From: Gilliamella apicola
GTDB lineage: Bacteria; Pseudomonadota; Gammaproteobacteria; Enterobacterales; Orbaceae
NCBI RefSeq assembly: GCF_003202915.1
Contig: NZ_QGLP01000007.1
Coordinates: 1 to 64,000, forward strand
Reading direction: 5' to 3'
Length of the DNA stretch: 64,000 nucleotides
Part shown: positions 27,703 to 39,899 of the stretch, one piece after another
Layout of the letters: every line of letters begins with the position of its first letter
How positions within the stretch are numbered: position 1 is the first letter of the stretch
Notes under the pieces: generated by a model
The model's database searches: none
Told to the model about the DNA's origin: nothing
Seen by the model: the letters and a program-made list of their open reading frames with translations, nothing else
Made by a program: the position numbers and the translations under genes

Positions 27703-30700
27703 CTATTGATTTTCTTCTGCTGAATTTAATAGTTCCGCTAAATTAGCCGTAGCTTCTTCAGCCGAAACCGTTGGTTGAATTTCATCATTAGTTGGCATTG
27801 CACGTTTACGCAAACGCTCTTTATGATAAGCATAACCAGTACCAGCTGGGATCAAGCGACCAACAATAACGTTCTCTTTCAAGCCACGAAGTTCATCATT
27901 TTTACCTGCAACTGCTGCTTCAGTTAATACGCGAGTCGTTTCTTGGAACGATGCCGCAGAAATAAATGATTCAGTAGTAAGTGATGCTTTAGTAATACCA
28001 AGTAAATCATGCAAATAGACAATTGGTTCTTTACCTTGAGCTTCAAGTTCTCGGTTAATAATCTTCAAGCGTGAAACTTCAAGTTGTTCACCATCAAGTA
28101 AACGAGAACTTCCTGGATGAATAACCGTTGCTTTACGTAACATTTGACGAACAATGACTTCAATGTGCTTATCGTTAATTTTTACACCTTGTAAGCGATA
28201 AACTTCTTGAACTTCATTCACGATGTAACGAGTCACAGCATTAACACCACGTAGACGTAAAATGTCATGTGCTGATTCAGGACCATCAGAGATCACATCA
28301 CCGCGACCAACTTGTTCACCTTCGAATACGTTAAGCTGACGCCATTTTGGAATCATCTCTTCGTATGGTTCGCTACCATCTAGTGGCGTAATGATTAAGC
28401 GACGTTTGCCTTTCGTTTCTTTACCGAATGAGATAATACCATCAATTTCAGCAAGAATTGCTGGCTCTTTAGGTTTACGTGCTTCAAATAAATCAGCAAC
28501 TCGTGGTAAACCACCGGTGATATCTTTAGTACCCACAGATGCTTGTGGAATACGAGCAAGTGTGTCACCAACGTTGATTTCCGCACCATCTTCTAATTGT
28601 ACTAATGCTTTACCTGGTAAGAAGTATTGCGCAAGCATTTCAGTACCTGCCACAAAGATATCATTACCTTTAGCATCGACAATCTTAATTGCTGGACGTA
28701 AATCTTTACCAACACCTGTACGTTCTGCTACATCTAAGATCACAATAGATGATAAACCAGTTAACTCATCAGTTTGACGAGTAATAGTTTGCCCATCAAT
28801 CATATCAACAAAGCGAACAAAACCTTTAGCTTCTGAGATAACCGGCATTGTATGTGGATCCCAGTTAGCTAGTGTTTCACCAGCATCAACAGCTGCACCA
28901 TTACCTTTAGTTAAAATCGAACCATAAGGAACTTTATAAGTTTCTTTCATTCGTCCTAATTCATCGATAATCGTTAATTCAGCATTACGCGAGGTAATAA
29001 CCAATTTTTGATCTGGGTTAGTTACAAATTTAGCATTAGTTAATTTAATACTACCTTTGTTTTTAACTTGAACACTTGATTCTGCCGCTGCCCGTGATGC
29101 CGCACCACCGATATGGAATGTACGCATGGTTAACTGTGTACCCGGTTCACCGATTGACTGAGCGGCGATAACACCAATTGCTTCACCTTTATTTACTAGG
29201 TGACCACGAGCTAAGTCACGACCATAACATTTCGCACAAACACCAAAGTCAGTATCACACGAAACAACTGAACGAACTTTAACGCTATCTACAGATTCTT
29301 GTTCAAGTAAATCACAATAACTTTCATCTAGTAATGTATTACGAGGGATTAAGATATCTGCACTACCTGGTTTTAATACATCTTCAGCTGTTACACGACC
29401 TAAAACACGTTCACGTAGTGGTTCTTTAACATCACCACCTTCAATTACCGGTGTCATTACCACGCCTTCTAACGTGCCACAGTCATCTTCAATAACAACT
29501 AAATCTTGAGCCACGTCAACTAAACGACGAGTCAAGTAACCTGAGTTCGCTGTCTTCAATGCGGTATCTGCAAGACCTTTACGCGCACCATGGGTAGAAA
29601 TAAAGTACTGAAGAACGTTTAACCCTTCACGGAAATTTGCCGTAATTGGCGTTTCGATGATCGAACCATCTGGTTTTGCCATCAAACCACGCATACCTGC
29701 TAACTGACGAATCTGAGCTGCAGAACCACGAGCACCAGAGTCGGCCATCATATAGATGCTGTTAAATGAAGATTGAACTTCTTCTTTACCTTCACGGTTA
29801 ATAACTTTTTCAGTTGATAAGTTATCCATCATCGCTTTAGCAACACGTTCATTGGCTGCAGCCCAAATATCGATAACTTTGTTATAGCGTTCACCTGCGG
29901 TTACTAAACCTGATTGAAACTGTTCTTGAATTTCCGCAACTTCAATTTCTGCTTCGTTGATGATTTGTAATTTCTTCGCAGGAATTTCCATATCATCAAT
30001 ACCAACTGATACCCCAGAACGAGCTGCGTAAGCAAAGCCGGTATACATAACTTGGTCAGCTAAAATAACAGTTTCTTTCATGCCTAATTGGCGATAACAA
30101 ATGTTTAAAATTCGTGAAATCGCCTTTTTACCCAGCGGTTGATTGATAACAGAGAAGCTCATACCTTTAGGCATAATTAACCATAAGATAGCACGACCAA
30201 CTGTAGTATCGACAACAGAAGTTGTATCTTCCCATTCACCAATACTATTACGATGACTTTCTGTAATACGAACTTTAACTTTAGCATGTAATTCAACAAG
30301 ACCTAAACGATACAGTTTTTCTGCTTCTTTAGGGCCAGTTAATATCATGCCTTCACCTTTCGCATTGACTTTATCGCGAGTCATGTAGTAAAGCCCTAAA
30401 ACCACGTCCTGAGATGGAACGATGATAGGCTCACCACTTGCAGGTGAAAGAATATTGTTGGTTGACATCATTAACGCACGTGCTTCTAATTGCGCTTCTA
30501 ACGTTAATGGAACGTGCACCGCCATTTGGTCACCATCGAAGTCAGCATTGAATGCCGCACAAACTAATGGGTGTAACTGAATAGCTTTACCTTCAATAAG
30601 AATAGGTTCAAACGCTTGAATACCTAATCGGTGAAGTGTTGGTGCACGGTTTAATAATACCGGATGTTCACGAATAACTTCATCTAAGATATCCCAAACA

Positions 30701-31920
30701 ACTGCATCTTCACGTTCAACCATTTTCTTCGCCGCTTTAATGGTTGTTGCATAACCACGACGTTCTAATTTACCGTAGATAAATGGTTTAAATAGTTCAA
30801 GCGCCATTTTTTTCGGTAAACCACATTGATGTAAACGTAAGTATGGACCTACAGTAATTACTGAACGACCTGAATAGTCTACACGTTTACCTAATAGGTT
30901 TTGACGGAAACGACCTTGCTTACCTTTAATCATATCGGCAAGTGATTTTAATGGACGTTTGTTTGAACCGGTAATTGCACGACCACGACGACCATTATCA
31001 AGTAAGGCGTCAACAGATTCTTGTAACATACGTTTTTCGTTACGTACAATAATATCTGGTGCAGCTAAATCTAATAAACGTTTTAAACGATTATTACGGT
31101 TGATAACACGACGATATAAATCGTTTAAGTCTGATGTTGCAAAACGACCGCCATCAAGTGGTACTAATGGTCGTAAATCTGGTGGCAACACAGGTAACAC
31201 ATTTAAAATCATCCATTCTGGTTTATTTTCTGATTGAATGAATGCTTCAATGATTTTAATGCGTTTTGTTAATTTTTTACGTTTAGTTTCTGAGTTAGTC
31301 GTTGAAAGTTCATCACGCAATGCTTCACATTCGGCTTGAACATCAATGTTACGTAGTAACTCTTGAATAGCTTCTGCACCCATGCGTGCATCAAACTCAT
31401 CACCAAACTCTTCTAACGCATCTAAATACTGTTCTTCAGTTAAAATTTGACCGCGTTCAAGGTTTGTCATACCACCATCAAGAACCATAAATGATTCAAA
31501 ATAAAGTACCCGTTCAATATCACGCAGTGGCATATCGAGTAATAAACCGATACGTGATGGTAATGATTTTAAAAACCAGATATGTGCAGTAGGTGATGCA
31601 AGTTCAATGTGCCCCATACGTTCACGACGCACTTTAGCTTGAGTGACTTCTACACCACATTTTTCACAAATAACACCACGGTGTTTTAAACGTTTATATT
31701 TTCCACACAAACATTCATAATCTTTAACTGGTCCGAAAATACGCGCACAAAACAAGCCATCACGTTCAGGTTTGAACGTACGATAGTTAATTGTTTCAGG
31801 TTTTTTAACTTCACCAAAAGACCATGAACGAATCATATCAGGAGAAGCAAGGCCAATCTTGATAGCATCAAAATCTTCAGTTTTTGTTTGCGCTTTTAGA
31901 AACTTTAGTAAGTCTTTCAC
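27703..31920 (-). CDS. rpoC: RNA polymerase beta' subunit
   Basis: Largest core subunit of RNA polymerase. The 1405-residue protein carries the N-terminal zinc site ([19 protein letters not shown]), the catalytic magnesium motif NADFDGDQ, the bridge-helix/trigger-loop region with [19 protein letters not shown], and the second zinc cluster region ([13 protein letters not shown]). Length equals that of E. coli within two residues. It follows rpoB by 90 bases. Confidence 0.99.
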   Translation of the reverse strand: MKDLLKFLKAQTKTEDFDAIKIGLASPDMIRSWSFGEVKKPETINYRTFKPERDGLFCARIFGPVKDYECLCGKYKRLKHRGVICEKCGVEVTQAKVRRERMGHIELASPTAHIWFLKSLPSRIGLLLDMPLRDIERVLYFESFMVLDGGMTNLERGQILTEEQYLDALEEFGDEFDARMGAEAIQELLRNIDVQAECEALRDELSTTNSETKRKKLTKRIKIIEAFIQSENKPEWMILNVLPVLPPDLRPLVPLDGGRFATSDLNDLYRRVINRNNRLKRLLDLAAPDIIVRNEKRMLQESVDALLDNGRRGRAITGSNKRPLKSLADMIKGKQGRFRQNLLGKRVDYSGRSVITVGPYLRLHQCGLPKKMALELFKPFIYGKLERRGYATTIKAAKKMVEREDAVVWDILDEVIREHPVLLNRAPTLHRLGIQAFEPILIEGKAIQLHPLVCAAFNADFDGDQMAVHVPLTLEAQLEARALMMSTNNILSPASGEPIIVPSQDVVLGLYYMTRDKVNAKGEGMILTGPKEAEKLYRLGLVELHAKVKVRITESHRNSIGEWEDTTSVVDTTVGRAILWLIMPKGMSFSVINQPLGKKAISRILNICYRQLGMKETVILADQVMYTGFAYAARSGVSVGIDDMEIPAKKLQIINEAEIEVAEIQEQFQSGLVTAGERYNKVIDIWAAANERVAKAMMDNLSTEKVINREGKEEVQSSFNSIYMMADSGARGSAAQIRQLAGMRGLMAKPDGSIIETPITANFREGLNVLQYFISTHGARKGLADTALKTANSGYLTRRLVDVAQDLVVIEDDCGTLEGVVMTPVIEGGDVKEPLRERVLGRVTAEDVLKPGSADILIPRNTLLDESYCDLLEQESVDSVKVRSVVSCDTDFGVCAKCYGRDLARGHLVNKGEAIGVIAAQSIGEPGTQLTMRTFHIGGAASRAAAESSVQVKNKGSIKLTNAKFVTNPDQKLVITSRNAELTIIDELGRMKETYKVPYGSILTKGNGAAVDAGETLANWDPHTMPVISEAKGFVRFVDMIDGQTITRQTDELTGLSSIVILDVAERTGVGKDLRPAIKIVDAKGNDIFVAGTEMLAQYFLPGKALVQLEDGAEINVGDTLARIPQASVGTKDITGGLPRVADLFEARKPKEPAILAEIDGIISFGKETKGKRRLIITPLDGSEPYEEMIPKWRQLNVFEGEQVGRGDVISDGPESAHDILRLRGVNAVTRYIVNEVQEVYRLQGVKINDKHIEVIVRQMLRKATVIHPGSSRLLDGEQLEVSRLKIINRELEAQGKEPIVYLHDLLGITKASLTTESFISAASFQETTRVLTEAAVAGKNDELRGLKENVIVGRLIPAGTGYAYHKERLRKRAMPTNDEIQPTVSAEEATANLAELLNSAEENQ

Positions 31921-32010
31921 AATTGACTCCTATGGAGTTAAACCAATTAGATAACTTATCATTACTGATAAGTTATCCCTATAAATAGAAATCATTTCAG
32001 TTAGTTAAGA

Positions 32011-35000
32011 TTATTCTTCATCTAACTCGATATTAATACCTAACGAACGAATCTCTTTTAGTAATACATTAAATGATTCTGGAATCGCAGGTTCCATACG
32101 ATGATCGCCATCTACAATATTTTTATACATCTTAGTACGACCGTTCACATCATCTGATTTAACAGTTAACATTTCTTGTAGAGTATAAGCGGCACCATAT
32201 GCTTCAAGTGCCCATACTTCCATCTCACCGAAACGTTGACCACCAAATTGAGCTTTACCACCCAACGGTTGTTGCGTAACCAGACTATATGAACCTGTAG
32301 AACGAGCATGCATCTTATCATCAACTAAGTGATTCAATTTAAGCATGTACATGTAACCTACTGTTACTGGACGTTCAAATTGCTCACCAGTACGACCATC
32401 AAACAAGGTAATTTGACCTGAAGTTGGTAAATCACCAAGTTCAAGTAATGCCTTAATTTCTTGCTCTTTAGCACCATCAAATACAGGTGTAGCAAGTGGC
32501 ATACCATTACGTAAATTCTGTGCCAGAGTCATGACTTCTTGATCAGTAAATTCAGCAACATTAACTTTTTGTGCTGCACCTAAACCAAGGTCATACGCTT
32601 TTTGGATAAATTCGCGTAATTTAGCTAATTCTTGCTGTTCTTTCAGCATAGTATCAATCTTCTGACCAATACCTTTCGCCGCCATACCTAAGTGAGTTTC
32701 TAAAATCTGACCGATATTCATACGTGAAGGAACACCTAGAGGATTCAATACGATATCAACTGGACGTCCTTTATCATCATATGGCATATCTTCAATTGGG
32801 TTGATTTTAGAGATAACCCCTTTGTTACCATGACGACCTGCCATCTTATCACCAGGCTGAATTTGACGTTTAACCGCTAAGTAAACTTTAACAATTTTCA
32901 GAACACCAGGTTGTAAATCATCACCTTGAGTGATCTTCATGCGTTTAGCTTCAAGTTTTTTGTTAAACTCAGCTTTAATTTCATCATGCTGTTCAGCAAG
33001 TTGCTCTAATTGCGCTTGCTTACTTTCATTAGCAATACCAATGGTTAACCATTTTTCTCGTGGTAAAGCATCTAATTTGTCGGCTTTAATACCGCCAGAA
33101 ATTAACACATCACGGATACGAGCAAATAACGCTGCTTCAAGGATTTTAAGCTCTTCTGTTAAGTCTTTGCGAACTTGTTTAAGTTGCATCTCTTCAATTT
33201 CAAGTGCACGTTTATCTTTTTGTACACCATCACGAGTAAAGACTTGAACATCAATAACTGTACCTGAAACGCCATTTGGCACACGAAGTGAAGTATCTTT
33301 AACATCTGACGCTTTTTCACCAAAAATAGCGCGTAGTAATTTTTCTTCTGGCGTTAATTGTGTTTCACCTTTTGGTGTTACTTTACCAACCAGAATATCG
33401 CCACCTTTAACTTCAGCACCAATATAAACAATACCTGATTCATCCAGTTTAGAAAGAGCCGCTTCACCCACATTTGGAATATCGGCGGTAATTTCTTCTG
33501 CACCAAGTTTGGTATCACGAGATACACAAGATAACTCTTGAATATGAATCGAAGTGAAACGGTCATCTTGTACTACTTTTTCAGAGACTAAAATAGAATC
33601 CTCAAAGTTATAACCATTCCATGGCATGAATGCCACTCGCATATTTTGACCTAAAGCCAACTCACCTAAGTCAGTTGATGGACCATCGGCAAGGACATCA
33701 CCACGCTCAACTTTTTCACCTAATTCCACACATGGAATTTGGTTAATACAGGTATTTTGGTTTGAACGGGTATATTTAGTTAAGTTATAAATATCAATCC
33801 CTGTTTCGCCAGCATACATTTCATCATCATTAACGTTAATTACAATGCGTGATGCATCAACATATTGAACAGTACCACCACGACGAGCTACTGCAGTTAC
33901 ACCTGAGTCAACTGCTACAGCCCTTTCCATACCAGTTCCAACAAATGGTTTTTCCGCTTTTAATGTCGGTACTGCTTGACGTTGCATGTTCGCACCCATT
34001 AGGGCACGGTTCGCATCATCGTGTTCTAAGAACGGAATTAATGAAGCACCAACGGATACGATTTGTTGCGTTGATACGTCCATATAATGGACTTGTTCTG
34101 GACTATATAAACCTGACTCACCATTTAAACGACAAGTCACTAAATCTTCTTTAAAACGACCATCGTCATCAAGATTTGAGTTAGCCTGGGCAATAACAAA
34201 TTCACTTTCGTCGATTGCTGATAAATAGTTAATTTCATCAGTTACCACGCCATCAACTACACGACGATATGGCGTTTCAAGGAATCCATATTCATTAGTA
34301 CGAGAATAAACCGCTAATGAGTTAATCAAACCGATGTTTGGTCCTTCCGGTGTTTCAATCGGACATACACGACCATAATGGGTAGGATGTACGTCACGTA
34401 CTTCGAATCCGGCACGTTCACGGGTTAAACCACCTGGACCTAATGCAGAAATACGACGTTTATGCGTAATTTCAGATAATGGATTGTTTTGATCCATAAA
34501 CTGAGATAATTGGCTTGAACCAAAGAATTCGCGGATAGCCGCTGAAATTGGTTTAGCATTAATCATATCTTGTGGCATTAATGACTCAAGATCGCCTAAT
34601 GATAAGCGCTCTTTTACTGCTCGTTCTACACGCACTAAACCAATACGGAATTGGTTTTCAGCCATTTCACCAACACTACGGATACGACGGTTTCCTAAGT
34701 GATCGATATCATCGACTTCACCATGACCATTACGAATGCTGATTAATTTCTTCATTACATCAACGATATCAGCTTTAGTTAAGACACTTTCGCCTTCAAT
34801 ATCGTCTCGTCCTAAAGAACGATTAAACTTCATACGACCAACTGCTGATAAGTCATAACGTTCGTCAGAGAAGAATAGATTATCAAATAATGCTTCAGCA
34901 GCTTCTTTTGTTGGTGGCTCGCCTGGGCGCATCATTCGGTAAATTTCAACTAAAGCACCTAATCGATCTCGTGTTGAGTCAACATTTAAAGTTTCAGAAA

Positions 35001-36039
35001 TAAATGGACCATGATCTAAATCATTAGTGAATAAAGTTTCAATTTTCTTATAACCAGCATTGGTTAATTGAAGTAATAGTTCTAACGAAATTGGAGTATT
35101 GGCAAATGCAACGACTTCACCCGTTTCTTCATCAATATAATTTTTAGCTAGTACTTTATTTACAATATACTCAACTGGAACGTCAATTTTAGTTACTTTA
35201 TCTTTTTCAAGCTCACGAATATGACGAGCTGTAATACGACGACCTTTCTCTGCGTAAACTTTGCCTTTAGATTCGATATCAAATAGCGCCGTTTCACCAC
35301 GTAAACGCTCTGGTACAAGATCCATCTTTAATTTTGATTTGCCTACTTCAAAAATCGTTTTTTCGAAGAACATATCTAAAATTTCTTCAGTTTCATAACC
35401 TAACGCACGCAAAATGATTGTTGCAGGAAGTTTACGACGACGGTCGATACGAGCAAAAAGATTATCTTTTGGATCAAATTCAAAATCAAGCCAAGAGCCA
35501 CGATAAGGAATAATCCGAGCATTATATAGAACTTTACCAGAAGAGTGTGTTTTACCTTTATCACTATCAAAGAACACACCTGGACTACGATGCAATTGTG
35601 AAACGATAACACGTTCTGTACCGTTAATTACAAACGTACCATTGTCCGTCATTAAAGGAATTTCGCCCATGTAGACGTCTTGCTCTTTAATATCTTTAAC
35701 TGTTCCTTCTGGCGCATCTTTATCATAAATAACTAAACGTAATTTAACGCGCAATGGTGCTGAGTAAGTGATCCCTCTAATTTGACATTCTTTAACATCA
35801 AATACAGGTTCGCCCATTTTAAAGCTCACGTATTGTAACTCAGCGCTACCACTATAACTTTTTATCGGAAATATTGAACGAAAAGCGGCTTCTAAGCCAT
35901 ATTGACCTTCTGGATCCTGCTCAATAAACTTCTGGAACGAATCAAGTTGAATAGAAAGAAGATACGGTATATCCAAGACTTGTGGACGCTTACCAAAATT
36001 CTTACGAATTCGTTTTTTCTCGGTATAAGAGTAAACCAT
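32011..36039 (-). CDS. rpoB: RNA polymerase beta subunit
   Basis: Core polymerase subunit of 1342 residues, same length as E. coli. The rifampicin region ([33 protein letters not shown] split over residues about 505-540) is wild type by eye, with the usual serine, glutamine, aspartate and histidine residues. The C-terminal clamp region ([19 protein letters not shown]) is intact. It is preceded by an attenuator-like hairpin that lowers transcription relative to rplL. Confidence 0.99.
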   Translation of the reverse strand: MVYSYTEKKRIRKNFGKRPQVLDIPYLLSIQLDSFQKFIEQDPEGQYGLEAAFRSIFPIKSYSGSAELQYVSFKMGEPVFDVKECQIRGITYSAPLRVKLRLVIYDKDAPEGTVKDIKEQDVYMGEIPLMTDNGTFVINGTERVIVSQLHRSPGVFFDSDKGKTHSSGKVLYNARIIPYRGSWLDFEFDPKDNLFARIDRRRKLPATIILRALGYETEEILDMFFEKTIFEVGKSKLKMDLVPERLRGETALFDIESKGKVYAEKGRRITARHIRELEKDKVTKIDVPVEYIVNKVLAKNYIDEETGEVVAFANTPISLELLLQLTNAGYKKIETLFTNDLDHGPFISETLNVDSTRDRLGALVEIYRMMRPGEPPTKEAAEALFDNLFFSDERYDLSAVGRMKFNRSLGRDDIEGESVLTKADIVDVMKKLISIRNGHGEVDDIDHLGNRRIRSVGEMAENQFRIGLVRVERAVKERLSLGDLESLMPQDMINAKPISAAIREFFGSSQLSQFMDQNNPLSEITHKRRISALGPGGLTRERAGFEVRDVHPTHYGRVCPIETPEGPNIGLINSLAVYSRTNEYGFLETPYRRVVDGVVTDEINYLSAIDESEFVIAQANSNLDDDGRFKEDLVTCRLNGESGLYSPEQVHYMDVSTQQIVSVGASLIPFLEHDDANRALMGANMQRQAVPTLKAEKPFVGTGMERAVAVDSGVTAVARRGGTVQYVDASRIVINVNDDEMYAGETGIDIYNLTKYTRSNQNTCINQIPCVELGEKVERGDVLADGPSTDLGELALGQNMRVAFMPWNGYNFEDSILVSEKVVQDDRFTSIHIQELSCVSRDTKLGAEEITADIPNVGEAALSKLDESGIVYIGAEVKGGDILVGKVTPKGETQLTPEEKLLRAIFGEKASDVKDTSLRVPNGVSGTVIDVQVFTRDGVQKDKRALEIEEMQLKQVRKDLTEELKILEAALFARIRDVLISGGIKADKLDALPREKWLTIGIANESKQAQLEQLAEQHDEIKAEFNKKLEAKRMKITQGDDLQPGVLKIVKVYLAVKRQIQPGDKMAGRHGNKGVISKINPIEDMPYDDKGRPVDIVLNPLGVPSRMNIGQILETHLGMAAKGIGQKIDTMLKEQQELAKLREFIQKAYDLGLGAAQKVNVAEFTDQEVMTLAQNLRNGMPLATPVFDGAKEQEIKALLELGDLPTSGQITLFDGRTGEQFERPVTVGYMYMLKLNHLVDDKMHARSTGSYSLVTQQPLGGKAQFGGQRFGEMEVWALEAYGAAYTLQEMLTVKSDDVNGRTKMYKNIVDGDHRMEPAIPESFNVLLKEIRSLGINIELDEE

Positions 36040-36230
36040 TAGTTCCTCAACTTGCTTATCTGCTATTTTAGCATGATTAAATATTCATCAGGGTACTACG
36101 AAATAATAACGCCTGACACCTCATCGAAAATATCTATAAATATCAATTGATTAGGCTTAATATATATATTATTTCTTTATTGCTTTTTATTGATAATCTT
36201 CAAATAAAATTGTGTGACTTATTACAGCGC

Positions 36231-36260
36231 AAAAAGGCTGGAGGTAAAAAACCCCCAGCC
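36231..36260 (-). terminator. Attenuator between rplL and rpoB
   Basis: On the minus strand GGCTGGGGG pairs with CCTCCAGCC (nine pairs, one of them G-T) around a seven-base loop, followed by TTTTTGCG. It lies about 20 bases after the rplL stop and 190 before rpoB. The E. coli operon has a partial terminator at the same place that reduces rpoBC transcription relative to ribosomal proteins, so the same role is likely. Confidence 0.8.
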
Positions 36261-36282
36261 ATTTAGGTTGCTAGCGATAAAC

Positions 36283-36651
36283 TTATTTAAGTTCGACAAC
36301 TGCACCAGATTCTTCAAGTGCTTTTTTAAGTTCATCTGCATCAGCTTTGCTAACGCCTTCTTTAACTGTTGCTGGAGCTGATTCAACAAGGTCTTTAGCT
36401 TCTTTCAAGCCTAAACCTGTTGCACCACGAACTGCTTTGATAACCGCTACTTTGTTAGCGCCAACATCTTTTAAGATTACATCAAATTCAGTTTTTTCTT
36501 CTGCTGCTTCAGCTGGACCAGCTGCTGCAACTGCTACAGCTGCTGCTGCAGAAACGCCAAATTTTTCTTCCATCATTGATACAAGTTCAACAACATCCAT
36601 TACAGACATTTCTGCAACTGCATCTAAAATTTGTTCTTTAGTGATAGACAT
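36283..36651 (-). CDS. rplL: 50S ribosomal protein L7/L12
   Basis: Stalk protein of 122 residues that recruits translation factors to the ribosome. The N-terminal dimer domain, the alanine-rich hinge ([19 protein letters not shown]) and the C-terminal domain ([20 protein letters not shown]) are all present. The ATG at 36651 gives the E. coli-like MSITKEQIL start; another ATG five codons upstream is in frame but less likely. Confidence 0.98.
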   Translation of the reverse strand: MSITKEQILDAVAEMSVMDVVELVSMMEEKFGVSAAAAVAVAAAGPAEAAEEKTEFDVILKDVGANKVAVIKAVRGATGLGLKEAKDLVESAPATVKEGVSKADADELKKALEESGAVVELK

Positions 36652-36709
36652 AATATAGTTTCCCAAATTTACATTTTTTTAATTAATAAAATTCACAATC
36701 AAACCGCAA

Positions 36710-37207
36710 TTAAGCAGCTTCTTTTTGATCGCGAACCGCTGCAAGAGTACGAACCAATTTGCCAGCTGCGGCTTCTTTCATGGTTGACATCAAGCGAGCT
36801 AATGCTTCTTCATAAGTAGGTAATGTTGCTAAGCGATCAATGTTCGCTGCAGTAATCAACTCACCTTCAAAGGCTGCGGCTTTAATCTCAAAATTACTAT
36901 TTTCTTTTGCAAACGCTTTAAAAATACGCGCTGCAGCACCAGGGTGCTCGTTTGAAAATGCAATTAGAGTTGGACCAACAAACGTATCTTTTAAACACTC
37001 GTATTGAGTTCCCTCAACAACGCGGCGTAATAAGGTGTTACGAACAACACGCATATAAACACCAGCTTCACGAGCAGATTTACGTAATGCGGTCATATTT
37101 TCTACAGTTACGCCACGAGAGTCAGCCACAACTGCAGATAGCGCACCTTTGGCGATTTCATTAACTTCAGCAACAATTTCTTGTTTATTTTGAAGATTTA
37201 GTGCCAT
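36710..37207 (-). CDS. rplJ: 50S ribosomal protein L10
   Basis: Binds 23S rRNA and anchors the L7/L12 dimers through its C-terminal helix. The 165-residue protein matches E. coli L10 ([31 protein letters not shown] at the start, in two parts). AGGAG stands before the ATG. With L12 it represses its own translation through the leader RNA just upstream. Confidence 0.98.
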   Translation of the reverse strand: MALNLQNKQEIVAEVNEIAKGALSAVVADSRGVTVENMTALRKSAREAGVYMRVVRNTLLRRVVEGTQYECLKDTFVGPTLIAFSNEHPGAAARIFKAFAKENSNFEIKAAAFEGELITAANIDRLATLPTYEEALARLMSTMKEAAAGKLVRTLAAVRDQKEAA

Positions 37208-37284
37208 TGGTATTGCTCCTGGATTAAACTAGGCAAAGCCTAGAATTGCTTTAACTAACTACAAATGTAGTTAGCACAATCACG

Positions 37285-37410
37285 ATGAGCAGAATCCCTC
37301 TATTATATCTTATCAGGTTCTGTCACCGTCTACGTAGGAAGATTAAGTAATTAAATGTTAATTACACCTACGGTCTTGGACGGGGTCTGGTTAAGGCCAG
37401 ACACCAACCG
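37285..37410 (-). ncRNA. L10 leader (autoregulatory mRNA structure)
   Basis: The minus strand between rplA and rplJ contains the segments GGTTGGTGTCTGG, CCCCGTCCAAGACCG and CGTAGACGGTGACAGAAC, which match the E. coli L10 leader almost base for base. The L10-L12 complex binds this structure and blocks rplJL translation. A further strong hairpin (CTAACTACA and complement, about 37254-37275) lies between it and the ribosome-binding site and is probably part of the switch. Confidence 0.85.
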
Positions 37411-37429
37411 ATTCTTTGTTTAATATTAA

Positions 37430-38131
37430 TTAAACAGATGCATTTAATGTTGCTTGATCAATAGCAACACCAGCGCCCATTGTGGTAGAAAGGCTAACTT
37501 TCTTCACAAATACACCTTTTGAAGAGGCTGGTTTTGCACGTTTCAATGCAACAAGTAATGCTTCTAAATTTTCTTTAAGTTTATCTGCATCAAAATCAGC
37601 TTTACCGATAGTGGTGTGAATAATACCATTTTTATCATTGCGGTAGCGGATTTGACCTGCTTTAGCATTTTTTACTGCTTCAGCAACGTTAGGAGTTACC
37701 GTGCCAACTTTAGGGTTTGGCATTAGACCACGAGGACCTAAGATTTGACCAAGTTGACCTACTACGCGCATTGCGTCTGGAGATGCGATAACAACATCAA
37801 AGTCCATTTCGCCTTTTTTGATTTGATCTGCTAGATCATCCATACCAACTAATTCAGCACCTGCTTCTTTAGCGGCATCAGCGTTTGCACCTTGAGTAAA
37901 TACAGCAACACGTACACTACGTCCAGTACCGTGTGGAAGAACGATAGCACCACGTACATTTTGATCTGATTTACGTGAATCGATACCTAAATTTACGGCA
38001 ACATCAACGCTTTCAGTAAATTTAGCTGTTGCGAATTCTTTTAATAAAGCGATAGCTTCATTAATTTCATATTGTTTAGTTGCGTTTACTTTTTCGCGGA
38101 TAAGTTTAGCTTTCTTAGATAATTTAGCCAT
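37430..38131 (-). CDS. rplA: 50S ribosomal protein L1
   Basis: Protein of 233 residues that forms the mobile L1 stalk near the E site. The start ([20 protein letters not shown]) and the [16 protein letters not shown] signature are present. It starts three bases after rplK, so the two are translationally coupled, and L1 normally represses both at the rplK leader. Confidence 0.98.
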   Translation of the reverse strand: MAKLSKKAKLIREKVNATKQYEINEAIALLKEFATAKFTESVDVAVNLGIDSRKSDQNVRGAIVLPHGTGRSVRVAVFTQGANADAAKEAGAELVGMDDLADQIKKGEMDFDVVIASPDAMRVVGQLGQILGPRGLMPNPKVGTVTPNVAEAVKNAKAGQIRYRNDKNGIIHTTIGKADFDADKLKENLEALLVALKRAKPASSKGVFVKKVSLSTTMGAGVAIDQATLNASV

Positions 38132-38134
38132 GAA

Positions 38135-38563
38135 TTAACCCTCCACTTCCAAGCCCATTGAACGTGCTGTTCCTTCGATAGAACGCATCATCGTTTCAAT
38201 GGTTGCACCATTCATATCAGCAGCTTTTAATTCAGCGATTTCGCGAATTTGAGCGCTAGTGACTTTACCTACTTTTTTCTTGTTAGGCTCACCTGAACCA
38301 GACTTGATTTTAGCGGCTTTCTTTAATAATACAGCAGCAGGAGGAGTCTTAGTTACAAAAGTGAATGAACGGTCAGAATATACAGTAATAACAACAGGAA
38401 TAGGTAAACCTTTTTCCATGCTTTCTGTTTTAGCGTTAAATGCTTTACAGAATTCCATAATATTCACACCATGTTGACCAAGTGCTGGACCAACTGGCGG
38501 ACTAGGATTTGCTGCACCAGCTGCTACTTGCAACTTGATGTAAGCTTGTACTTTTTTTGCCAT
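38135..38563 (-). CDS. rplK: 50S ribosomal protein L11
   Basis: Protein of 142 residues at the GTPase-associated centre, needed for RelA activation. The proline-rich N-terminus ([21 protein letters not shown]) and the C-terminal RNA-binding domain are intact. It is the first gene of the operon, because secE and nusG, which precede it in most relatives, are not here. Confidence 0.98.
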   Translation of the reverse strand: MAKKVQAYIKLQVAAGAANPSPPVGPALGQHGVNIMEFCKAFNAKTESMEKGLPIPVVITVYSDRSFTFVTKTPPAAVLLKKAAKIKSGSGEPNKKKVGKVTSAQIREIAELKAADMNGATIETMMRSIEGTARSMGLEVEG

Positions 38564-38650
38564 TTTAGTTTCCTTTTCTCGGGTGCAAACGCCTCTATTA
38601 ATAACAGCTATTAATAAATAGACAGCTCCCCTAAGTTAAATGAGGGCGAG

Positions 38651-38679
38651 ATTATCCTACAATTATTACAAAAATGCAA
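38651..38679 (-). promoter_or_regulatory. Promoter of rplK-rplA
   Basis: On the minus strand TTGCAT (38679-38674) and GATAAT (38656-38651) are 17 bases apart and are followed by the GC-rich CTCGCCC. It lies about 90 bases before rplK, just after the fba terminator, which supports rplK as a transcription start unit. Confidence 0.7.
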
Positions 38680-38701
38680 GATTTTTATTAGCAGATAAAA
38701 T

Positions 38702-38725
38702 AAAAGCAGGGACAACCCTGCTTTT
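38702..38725 (-). terminator. Terminator downstream of fba
   Basis: A 10-bp perfect stem (AAAAGCAGGG and complement) with a four-base loop lies about 20 bases after the fba stop. On the minus strand a T-rich tract (TTTTATTTTAT) follows. It separates fba from the ribosomal operon. Confidence 0.88.
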
Positions 38726-38746
38726 ATACAATAAACATAGAAAGTA

Positions 38747-39826
38747 TTAAAGTACGTCGACAGCATTAAGTTCTTTAAATGCAAGTTCTAAACGCGCAAC
38801 TAAAGACTCTTGACCTTTACGTAACCATACACGTGGGTCATAGTATTTCTTATTCGGTGCGTCAACGCCTTCAGGGTTACCTAATTGACCTTGAAGATAA
38901 GCTTCATTTGCTTTGTAATAACCTAAAATACCAGCCCAGTTTGCCCATTGAGTATCAGTATCAATATTCATTTTAACAACACCATAGCTTACTGCTTCTG
39001 CAATTTCTTCTGGTGTAGAACCTGAACCGCCATGGAACACAAAGTTCAATGATTTAGCTGGTAAATTGAATTTTTCAGATACAAATTTTTGTGAGTTATC
39101 TAAAATTTTTGGCGTTAATTTCACATTACCTGGTTTGTAAACACCATGAACGTTACCAAATGATGCAGCAATAGTAAAACGAGGGCTAATTGCACTTAAA
39201 CGTTCATAAGCATAAGCAACATCTTCTGGTTGAGTATAAAGTGCTGAACTATCCATATGGCTATTATCTACGCCATCTTCTTCACCACCAGTACAACCAA
39301 GTTCTAATTCTAATGTCATTTTCATTGCTGACATACGAGCAAGATATTGACAACAGATATCAATGTTATCTTTCAAAGATTCTTCTGAAAGGTCGATCAT
39401 GTGAGAAGAGAATAAAGGTTTACCAGTTTTAGCAAAGTTTGCTTCACCTGCGTCAAGTAATCCATCAACCCATGGAAGAAGTTTTTTAGCACAGTGGTCG
39501 GTATGAACAATAACAGGTACACCATATTTTTCAGCCATAAGGTGAACATGTTTAGCACCAGAAATTGCACCTAAAACAGCAGCTTCTTGCCCATCTAATT
39601 TTAATCCTTTACCAGCGATAAATTGAGCACCGCCATTAGAGAATTGAACGATAACAGCAGAACCAACTTTAGCAGCAGTTTCAATTACTGCGTTAATTGT
39701 ATTAGTGTCAACACAGTTAACTGCTGGTAATGCAAAATTGTTTTCACGAGCAACTTGAAACACTTTTTGAACATCATCACCGGTTACAACACCAGGTTTC
39801 ACGACATCAGAAATCTTTGTAGCCAT
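38747..39826 (-). CDS. fbaA: Class II fructose-bisphosphate aldolase
   Basis: Zinc-dependent glycolytic aldolase. The 359-residue protein equals the E. coli FbaA length. Metal and substrate residues are seen in HTDHCAKKLLPW (zinc histidine and catalytic aspartate), ELELGCTGGEEDG, NVHGVY and HGGSGST. It follows pgk on the same strand, as in the epd-pgk-fbaA cluster of E. coli, with a weak hairpin between them. Confidence 0.97.
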   Translation of the reverse strand: MATKISDVVKPGVVTGDDVQKVFQVARENNFALPAVNCVDTNTINAVIETAAKVGSAVIVQFSNGGAQFIAGKGLKLDGQEAAVLGAISGAKHVHLMAEKYGVPVIVHTDHCAKKLLPWVDGLLDAGEANFAKTGKPLFSSHMIDLSEESLKDNIDICCQYLARMSAMKMTLELELGCTGGEEDGVDNSHMDSSALYTQPEDVAYAYERLSAISPRFTIAASFGNVHGVYKPGNVKLTPKILDNSQKFVSEKFNLPAKSLNFVFHGGSGSTPEEIAEAVSYGVVKMNIDTDTQWANWAGILGYYKANEAYLQGQLGNPEGVDAPNKKYYDPRVWLRKGQESLVARLELAFKELNAVDVL

Positions 39827-39860
39827 TTTAATACCTATAGATTTATTTATATAAAAAGTA

Positions 39861-39885
39861 AAGGATGAGTAATCGGCTCATCCTT
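39861..39885 (-). terminator. Intercistronic hairpin between pgk and fba
   Basis: AAGGATGAG and its perfect complement enclose a seven-base loop. On the minus strand ACTTTTTAT follows, a short T tract. It could be a partial terminator or a processing/stability element that adjusts fba against pgk. Confidence 0.55.
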
Positions 39886-39899
39886 CATATCGAAAAATA

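Noticed and set aside
30959-31237. Open frames antisense to rpoC and rpoB (also near 28391, 32930 and 33849)
   Set aside because: Long frames opposite highly conserved genes are expected from codon bias; none has a recognisable protein pattern or upstream signals.
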